DNA of 64,000 bases from Aedes albopictus. Taxonomy: Eukaryota; Arthropoda; Insecta; Diptera; Culicidae. A program made the translations under genes and the position numbers. This document shows positions 56,821-64,000 of the stretch, piece by piece. The stretch lies in NCBI RefSeq assembly GCF_035046485.1, contig NC_085137.1:133056703-133120702 (forward strand). Direction: 5' to 3'. Every line of letters starts with the position of its first letter. Within the stretch, counting starts at the first letter, position 1. Below the pieces are notes generated by a model, which was not told the DNA's origin, did not search any database, and saw only the letters and a program-made list of their open reading frames with translations.

Positions 56821-58160
56821 ATCTTGCAGGATCTTGTGAGATTTTTCCCAGCAGTCTTCCTCCAAGGTATTTTCATGAGATTTTTTTTTAACTTTCCCGA
56901 GATTACCACAGAAGTTTCTCCCAGAACATTTTTCCGCATTGTCATGGTATTTCTCCTAGAGATTCTCCCGGATAAATTATTTTCCGCAATTCCTCCCGGT
57001 GTTCCACGATTTTCACCAAGATTTTCGAACAATTTCTCCCAGAATTTCTACAGAAGCTATCCCTGGGTTTCTACAAAAGTTCTTCAATGGATTTTTTCAG
57101 AAGTTTTTCACAGAATGTCTGCAAGTGTTCATACCGAAATTCGTTCCAGAGGTTTTCCAAGTATAGGCCTCACAGTTCCTCGCGGGATTTATCCTGAAGT
57201 TCCTCCTGCAATTTCTTCAATGGAGTCTAAAGTTTCTACCGTTCTTGTCTGTACTATCTACCAACAGTTCTTCCGCGATTATATTCAGAGATCTTTTTGG
57301 GATCCTATCTACAGAAATTATTGTTAGTATTACTCAAGGAATTCTTCCCACGATTTCTTTTAAGTTTGTTTTTCGTGCTTTTCTTCTTAATTATTTCCGA
57401 GGTTTTGTTCCCATGATTTTCCTAAGATTCCTCTTAGGATTTTTAAAAGATTACCCCCAGTGTCTTCCCAGAATCTCTACCGTTAATTGTCCCGGATTTC
57501 TTTTGGGTGTTCCAATTGAGATTTATCTGATAGATACTGCGGGTGTTATTGCAAGGATTTTTAAAGAATTTTTCTTGAAGTATCTCCTAGGACAACATAC
57601 GAAATTCCTTGTGAGAAATTAAAAAAAAAAAGATTAGATGGAAACTTGCGAACAACTTCGATAGGAAGTATTAATAAAAAAAGATAAACTTCAAAAAAAA
57701 TTTCGAGAAAAATTGGGAAATCTCAAAAAAAACAATTGGTAATATTGAGTGGAAACATAAAGAGAATTCCGAGAGGAATTCTGGAAACCTTTGAAAGAAA
57801 TTTCCGGAAAACATTACAAAAGAAACTCGGCTTGAAACTCCAAGATAAATTTAAAAAATTGTTCAGGAGAAATCCCTGGGAGAACTTCTGTAGAATTCTC
57901 GCAAAGAAATCCAAGAATCTGTGGAAGAAACTCCTGAAAATCCTAGCAGAAACTCTAGTAGAAAACTAAACAATAAAACTCAGAATACCGGAAAATCACA
58001 GAAGCAACTCTGGAGGCAAATTCGGACAAATTGCTGGATAGAATCTTGGGAGAAACCCATAAAAAAGCCAGAAAGATACTCTGATAAACTTACAGGTATC
58101 AAGGAAGAGCTCCGGAAAGAATTTAGTAACAAACTACGTAAGAATTAGGATAAGGGAATG
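56821..58160. repeat. long GGAATTCC-type filler, changes polarity near 57620
   Basis: Up to about 57620 the plus strand is pyrimidine-rich (TTCCCGAGATT, TTCTTCCACG). After about 57640 it is purine-rich (GGAAATCTC, GAGAGGAATTC). The block therefore looks like two oppositely oriented tracts meeting head to head. Frames of 60-170 codons here are texture artefacts. Confidence 0.65.
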
Positions 58161-60355
58161 TCTTAGAAATCTAAGGAAGAATAGATTTTCAAGCAAAGCA
58201 TAAGCAACTGTAAATTAATAGCATTTTCACCTGTAATGAACCCGGAATGGTTTACCTATTCTACATATGTACTAAGGTGAGAGTTCACCATAGCGAATAA
58301 AAAAAACGTTAGAAGAACCTGGTATCAACAGAACCCAAAATCTGATGCAGCATCAAGTCGTCAAAATAGTATGAACTGTACAGTAGAAATCTCTACTATC
58401 AATGTTATTGTTTAATGTTCCAAAAATAGCGAATGTACTTCGTCGTATTTCGTCATCATCTCCTCAGAATACAGATTCACAGTCACCATGGTAAACATAA
58501 TCGACCTCTTGGCACAACCTGCGTTCTCCAATTCTCATCCTTTTCGATCATCGCCATCTCTTCTCTTCGCAAATTCTTTGCAACTCATCGTCTCGAAAAA
58601 CAAAACGCAATCATAATCCTACACAGATTTCGATTCCACCACCCCTCACATATTAGAATTTCTCAAACTATTGTTCTCGTTCAATCTCTCTCATCTTCTC
58701 TCATTACCCACCCACTCCCATTCTCAGCACACATCGTCGTCGGGCAATTGCATGACTTGACCTTATTTTTTTTTTTGTTTTTTTTTCAGATTTTTTTCTT
58801 ATTTGATTTTTATTATTATCAATTATTAATCTAGACCTTAAGCTCCTCACTTCTCGCCTTTTTTGCCTAATTATATGTACTCATTTTCGGTCCTTTTCCC
58901 TCACCGATCCTTAATTTTTTACACGAATCTTTTTTCATTACAGTTCGTCCAAAAAGAACTAATGCCAAGTATGTCTGCTTCAACCGTTGATGATTCCGGT
59001 CGAGGGAAAAGGACGCAGGTCAACGAAATAATTCTCTCCTCTAAAATATTACAGGCTGCGCGGCTGCGATTGGTTCTAAAATGTACACTCTCCCCAATGA
59101 TCGACGACGGCGACGACAACAACGATTCCGCGTGTAAAAACTCGATCGTGTGTACTATTGTAATAGTTTTTTGCCTCACAGAGACGACTTAAGCATATAA
59201 AAAAAAAATAAACAGAACAAACAACTCTCGAGCGCTGGCCAATGTTCCTCTCCTAACCACCTAAACACTAGATTTCCCTCGCTGTAATATTTGTCGAATC
59301 AGAAGTATTTCGTTCCCCCGTTTCTTCTGCTTCTTCTTGCATATGGTGGATATTTAAATCGATCCATATTGATCTTGATCTTCATATAACTGTAATTAAA
59401 TATTATTTCTGTTTGTTTTTGTTAATTTTACTTACTGAAATATATGTAGTATTGGGTGTGTGTTTGTTGAGTTGTTTCGTTTGTCGAAATTTGTATGCTG
59501 TGTCAAAAGAATAAACAAAAAATAAAAAAGAACGAGTGCCACGGTGAAAGTAACAGAGGTGGATAACAACTTTACAATTGGAATTTGGCGGACCCCCAGG
59601 GCCTTCTATTCTTCTCGAAACGAGATTTTCTTTTCCGTTTCACTATGGCACACGCTTCCACTATCCTCTACGGCGAATTTTTGTTTGTGTAGTTTACTTT
59701 TCGGAAAAACTGGTGTTCATATAATATATTTAAGAAGGAAAGATGTTCTGGCCGTACGTCCGTATGTCCGTATGTCTGTCTGTGTGTGTGTATGTATGTG
59801 TGTTCCATAATTGGGTAAGATTTGCTTATGTTCGCATGTTTTTTCTCTGTTGGATAATTGATTTAATTTGATTAGCTTAGCACAGCAATAATTTATCTTT
59901 CACTACAACACAGATTTACATTTTCCTGTTTCTCTGCTCGACTGTACAGATCGATCATGCTTCTGCCCCAGAACCCAATCGTTATACTCCAACCCCTCGC
60001 CGCATGTTTAGTGCCGCCAAAATTGCCGACCAACGCCAACCTGGATGTTCTGCTTTTTCTTCTTTGGTCGCGAAAGCACACAGAGACCCCGAAAATACTA
60101 CGAGATAAAGAACTACGGCTGTGACTTACTTGGATGTAGGTGTGTTTGTATGTGTGATTTTCTTGAAGCTGGTGATGACCAGGACCAAGGATTCGTTCGA
60201 AATGGTAAAAATTCCCGCGGACGACAATGCTCTAGATCTGCAACGACACGTCGAAGCAAAGATTGTCGCTGTAGTAGTAGTTGCATCGGAAGGGTTCATC
60301 TTGGTCCTGGTGAATCATCATCGAAGTCGCGGCGGCGGATGTGAGCTGGGCAGGA
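58161..60355 (-). other. noncoding, candidate 3' UTR of the minus-strand gene
   Basis: Unique-looking, moderately GC-balanced sequence without repeats near 58940-59170 and 59890-60350, adjoining the exon below. A donor-like GTAAGT on the minus strand near 60130 could allow alternative splicing. Contains a TG tract at about 59775-59800. Confidence 0.35.
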
Positions 60356-60451
60356 TTACATTGCTGGGACTGTGCTGCTACTGTTGGGGCCGCCGCTGGA
60401 ACCGTTGGCTGATGTGTAGTTGAGCGTGTTACCGTTGATGCTGGATTGAAT
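60356..60451 (-). CDS. candidate last coding exon of a larger minus-strand gene
   Basis: After a good 3' splice site (pyrimidine-rich CTCTGCTACTTGCAG on the minus strand) a frame reads IQSSINGNTLNYTSANGSSG, then GPNSSSTVPAM and TAA. Third codon positions are strongly C-biased (ATC AAC GGT AAC ACG CTC AAC TAC), as expected for mosquito coding DNA. The Ser/Asn/Gly-rich tail suggests the disordered C-terminus of a regulatory protein, but I do not recognise it. A second frame one base over stays open longer, to a TAG near 60230 (...NPAQLTSAAATSMM...), so alternative phase use is possible. The rest of the gene would lie to the right, beyond the TE-rich 60.5-64 kb. Confidence 0.5.
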   Translation of the reverse strand: MQSSINGNTLNYTSANGSSGGPNSSSTVPAM

Positions 60452-60787
60452 CTGCAAGTAGCAGAGAATCAATTACGATGGAATGTGGTGGGCTCCAAGG
60501 AGGGATGTGTGGCAGGCGTGGTTCGGTCCGGTGCCGTTGAAGCAGATGAATGGGCGAAGGAATGTACTAGTTCCGGTTCAAGCTAGGATCCATTTGAAAT
60601 CCTTTCTTAAAATGCCGATACTAGATTTGCTGTAGCCTCGAGTAATTTAGATAGCACTGAAGCATACGCAGTGAAATCCAACTCAAAAACAAGGCAGATG
60701 ATCGTAGAAGTGTAAGAAACAAACGGAAATATGTAAGTGTTAACAGAAAAATGTGAGTGAATTTACAAATGAAATGATATGTTGATA

Positions 60788-61862
60788 CCGTGAGGTCGCC
60801 ATTCACCGCTCATTTTTCGGCATTTTCGTAAAGTATAGGGTATGTGTGCCATCAGTAATCTCACGCTCCCATATTCATCCTATTCGAAAACAGGCGATTA
60901 CGGCACCGATTGATTCCGTTATTTTTGTTTACATGGGTGCTCACTTCTAACAAAAAATACAAAAATAAGAAACAAAACAAACAGCGCACCAATCCTTTGT
61001 TTTTCATAGGATGAAAATGGGAGCCACATGCTTAATAAGGGAACCAATACCCGATGACATTAAAAATCGACGTTTTCGAATATTGCGCTTTAATTTACGT
61101 TAACAACTCAACAATTCAGGCCAAACATTTCAATAGGTCCTATCTGCATTTGAGAGGCTCTCTATGTTCACGTTCTCTTTCAATTATTGCAATGTAATGG
61201 TACACTTTTCAACCATTTTTGCAGTACAAAACAAAAGAGGATTGTTTTAACCATTGTTCAATGCAAGGAGGCAATCAAAATACAAATAAACAGCTGAGAT
61301 ATTAACGAAAGAGAGAGAAACCAAAGAGAGCCTCTCTTCTGCAGATTGGACCTTTAGACATGTTTGGCCTGAATTATGTTGTTATTATAGAAAAAATATT
61401 AAACGATTGTAAAATATGTTTACAACCGAAAAAATAAAAATTGAAATGTGTTGTCTCTTGGCTCCTATTACCGCTCATGTATCCATCCACCGCTCACTGG
61501 ATTATTTTTTCATGGAATCACAGAAACTATTCATTTATAAAAACAAAATCACTTTTATTTACCAAAGTATTGATGATTCATGACGTTCAGTTCATCCTGT
61601 TTTGTCATAATGAAAACTTTAACGGGTTTTACCTGTTGGATATTTCTTCCGCTGTTTGCCCTGAACAGTTCCCATGGTGTCCTGCAGCGCAGTGTGAGAA
61701 ATATTTTTTGAGAACGTGATTTCAGGTACACCCATATATAACTTGGTGAAATGAAAGTTTTTTTAATGTGGCAGCATGTTACATTCACTTTTGTTATCAT
61801 ACTTAGCTAACATTTGATCATTTTTGTCAATCCAAAATGAGCGGTGATTGGCGACCTCACGG
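60788..61862. mobile_element. 1.08-kb TA-flanked inverted-repeat element
   Basis: Ends CCGTGAGGTCGCCATTCACC and its diverged complement, flanked by TA (60786-60787, 61863-61864). CCGCTCA words recur inside. It contains the intact 255-bp MITE. No transposase; a 92-codon frame at 61441 is not convincing. Confidence 0.85.
61117..61371. mobile_element. intact 255-bp MITE, 4-bp target duplication
   Basis: CAGGCCAAACAT...ATGTTTGGCCTG flanked by AATT (61113-61116, 61372-61375). Intact relative of the split copy at 10444. Confidence 0.92.
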
Positions 61863-61864
61863 TA

Positions 61865-62112
61865 TTTCATTCTATTAAAAACGAAAGATAACATTTCCTC
61901 CTATTGTTATTATTGCTTTGCTATGGAGTTTTTTGGCACTTCTCAGCGAAAATGCCGGAAAATGTCTCCCACCCCGAGCAATCTTCATGCCAAAGGGTAT
62001 TAGGTTTTGTGATCTCATTAGTCGGTTTTGCTTACATCCTAATCAGTCTGTATTTGAATGTACTTTCAGTTGTGATGATTCAAAAACCGTCTAACTATAC
62101 TGCGATTCTATA
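61865..62112. other. short unassigned stretch
   Basis: A 69-codon plus frame (61904-62113) with a hydrophobic segment (VLGFVISLVGFAYILISLYL) leads into the minisatellite. Not called as a gene. Confidence 0.35.
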
Positions 62113-62113
62113 A

Positions 62114-62328
62114 CATTCCCCAGAAAACCATTCCCCAGAAAACCAATCCCCAGAATTCCATTCCCCAGAATGTACCATTCCCCAGAAAACCATTTCCCAG
62201 AAACCCATTCCCCAGAATGTACCATTCCCCAGAAATCCATTCCCCAGAATGTACCATTCCCCAGAATTCCATTCCCCAGAATTCCATTCCCCAGAATTCC
62301 ATTCCCCAGAATGTACCATTCCCCAGAA
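62114..62328. repeat. CATTCCCCAGAA minisatellite
   Basis: About 14 copies of ATTCCCCAGAA followed by AACC, TTCC or TGTACC, giving 15- and 17-bp units. Confidence 0.93.
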
Positions 62329-62509
62329 AAAAATAAAACTATTGCTTTAATTCTGAATGGTTTATATTAATAGCTAAAAATCAAATATTTGTTCGTAAAA
62401 AATCACCGGAAGAAACATCCTGCCAAAAATTCTTATTTGACAAGAAAAACTTCGGAAATAAGCATGATTTGCCTTTACAATTTAGGCTATTGGTATGATT
62501 ATTGGCATC

Positions 62510-63545
62510 GCAACTGCTTACTTTTTCAACATACATTTTTCCTTCTTTTCTGCATAGGCTGTTCTTTCGAATTGTACTTTTCAGTAAATTATCGGCATCA
62601 AAACTTCTTACATTTTCTACGTAGTTTTTTCCTTCTTTTCTGCATAGGCTATTGTTTCAAGTTACACTATTCAGGTAATTATCGGCACCACAAGCACAGG
62701 TGTTTAGAAATTTAGAAAAAATATGAAATAAATATAACAGCAATTTTAACACCGGTGGAGGCTGTAATGCCCATAATTTCCCGAAAAGTGCAATTCGAAA
62801 GAACAGCCTATGCAAAAAAGAAGGGAGAATCTATGTTAAAAAAGTAAGCAGTTGCAATGCCGATAATTTCTTGAAAAGTGCAACTGGAAAGAACAGCCTA
62901 TGCAAAAGAAGGGAAAATTTTTGATAAACATATAAGCAGTTGTAATGCCAACAATTCTTATAACGACTCAAACATTTTTTTTAACGAAGAAGGAAACGTA
63001 ACACTCTGATAATTGCCATCGTACATCGATTTAACGGTTTATTTGAAAATTTGAGAGTTGACCAACTGCCAATTCGCGGTGCTCGCATAGTTTTTGTTTG
63101 AGTTTGACGTTTGCTCACTACTGCCATCTAGTTGATGATTGGCCAAATTCATTCCTTTTAGAATTAAGCGAACCTATTTCCGAGACTAAAATTTAAATCG
63201 AAAAATGTTCGAAGTGTTACGTCTGTTTGTCTGTGGTGACATTGTTTTCCTTGCGGCATTCAAAAGCCCAACACTGTTCCTTTTTTTAAACAAGCTTTTT
63301 TTAGAATTTAGGCAATTGGTACAATTATTGGAATTATAACTGCTTTCATTTTCAACATAGACTTTTCCTTCTTTGCTGCATAGGCTGTTCTTTCGAATTG
63401 CACTTTTCAGGAAATTATCGGCATCACAACTGCTTACTTTTTCAACATAGATTTTCCTTTCTTTTCTACATAGGCTGTTCTTTCGAGTTACAATGTTTAG
63501 GCTAGTTACAATCGGCACCACAAGCACAGATGTTTAGAAATTTGA
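62510..63545. repeat. ~84-bp minisatellite in alternating orientation
   Basis: TTCTGCATAGGCTGTTCTTT units are plus at 62545-62700, minus at 62770-62955 and plus again at 63370-63530. Each carries AATTATCGGCAT nearby. A tail GAAATTTAGAAAAAATATG with ATAACAGCAATTTTAACAC occurs at 62707 and again at 63538. The unit length keeps frames open, so protein-like repeats appear on both strands. Confidence 0.8.
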
Positions 63546-63803
63546 AAAAAAAAATATATAATAAATATAACAGCAATTTAACACGGGGGTGGAAGCTCAG
63601 GTAAAATATTATCTCCTGGGCGCCCATTAAAAACACCACCCCCGGCGAAGACTGGCGCTCGAGCCTAGCTATTTAGCACTGTAGTTGGAGGAAATGCCAA
63701 TGCAGAACCCGTAGCTTCCGGGAAGGTAAGCCCAGCTCCCTGGGTTAGTGGGTTGGTGTCAGGCCCTGCGAGCCAGCCGTAAAAAAGACTAGCACCGGAA
63801 AAT

Positions 63804-64000
63804 CAACAAGAGAAGAATGCGAACCGATACCAATGGCGACGACCACAGCGACGAAAAGGGACTTGCGATTGGAAGCTCGGTACGTGGAACTGCAGATCTC
63901 TCAACTTCATCGGGAGCACCCGCATACTCGCCGATATACTGAAGGACCGCGGGTTCGGAATCGTAGCGCTGCAGGAGGTGTGTTGGACAGGATCTATGGT
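63804..64000 (+). CDS. RTE ORF2, N-terminal part (partial)
   Basis: Frame opens after a TAA at 63780-63782 and reads without ATG through KLGTWNCRSLNF and VALQEVCWTGSM to the window edge. It contains the first endonuclease motifs. The absence of an ATG upstream of these motifs in both copies supports non-canonical initiation of ORF2. Confidence 0.85.
63817..63942 (+). CDS. RTE short ORF1, 41 aa, intact
   Basis: ATG frame MRTDTNGDDHSDEKGLAIGS... ending SPIY and TGA. It overlaps the ORF2 frame, and one residue differs from the copy at 3347-3472. Confidence 0.6.
   Translation: MRTDTNGDDHSDEKGLAIGSSVRGTADLSTSSGAPAYSPIY

Larger units (their letters stand above)
63588..64000 (+). mobile_element. 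5' end of a second RTE copy, cut by the window edge
   Basis: A GC-rich leader (about 63588-63803) precedes sequence nearly identical to the reverse complement of the first RTE copy from 3487 inward. It supplies the 5' region missing there. Confidence 0.9.

Noticed and set aside
56824..58148. Frames of 63-167 codons
   Set aside because: All arise from GGAATTCC-type filler with low stop density. Composition is F/P/S/R or K/N/E-rich by texture.
63186..63527. Repeat protein on the minus strand (RKNSLC... units)
   Set aside because: The ~84-bp minisatellite keeps frame by unit length; neighbouring units appear in both orientations.

Overview
The window is eukaryotic and almost certainly from an Aedes-type mosquito. 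The reasons are an RTE-clade retrotransposon, a Feilai-like SINE, many short TA- and TTAA-flanked inverted-repeat elements, arthropod-like noncoding DNA and very low gene density. Genus and family names come from memory of these repeats; no search was run. Host coding sequence is sparse: one complete single-exon membrane-protein gene (39216-39704, +) and what looks like the last coding exon of a larger minus-strand gene (60356-60451, -). Most of the remainder is transposon-derived DNA, much of it nested.

Layout. 0-5 kb: a decayed reverse-transcriptase fragment, a 5'-truncated but open RTE element with a 10-bp target-site duplication, degenerate GGAATTCC-type filler, and a tRNA-derived SINE. 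5-7.3 kb: a TA-flanked long-inverted-repeat element carrying three younger insertions. 9.4-12 kb: several MITEs, one of them split by a 1.06-kb TA-flanked element. 12.4-34.3 kb: one old repeat copy split by four large insertions: (i) a 3.6-kb palindromic element, (ii) a 0.93-kb inverted-repeat element, (iii) a 15.66-kb minus-strand LTR retroelement with near-identical 213-bp LTRs, and (iv) a 0.9-kb inverted-repeat element.

The LTR element has no recognisable gag or pol. It carries an 8.87-kb fold-back element (19066-27935) whose roughly 1.2-kb arms enclose about 104 copies of a 62-bp satellite, arranged as two arrays of opposite orientation meeting at about 22567. This is the most striking structure in the window, and a transcript across it could form a multi-kilobase hairpin.

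34.6-37.3 kb: a ~144-bp tandem repeat interrupted by a non-autonomous hAT element. 39-40 kb: the membrane-protein gene. 40-42.3 kb: a 2.2-kb insertion bounded by 24-bp direct repeats. 42.5-46.5 kb: a ~150-bp tandem family and a second, decayed RTE fragment split by a tRNA-bearing insert. 46.6-52.6 kb and 58.2-60.4 kb: sequence T-rich on the plus strand that could be 3' UTR or intron of the minus-strand gene. 53.8-56.4 kb: a three-level transposon nest. 56.8-58.2 kb: filler. 60.8-63.5 kb: nested TA element and minisatellites. 63.6-64 kb: the 5' end of a second RTE copy, which supplies the 5' part missing from the first.

Autonomous coding capacity is seen only in the RTE elements. All other mobile elements lack a recognisable transposase or polyprotein and would depend on enzymes supplied from elsewhere.
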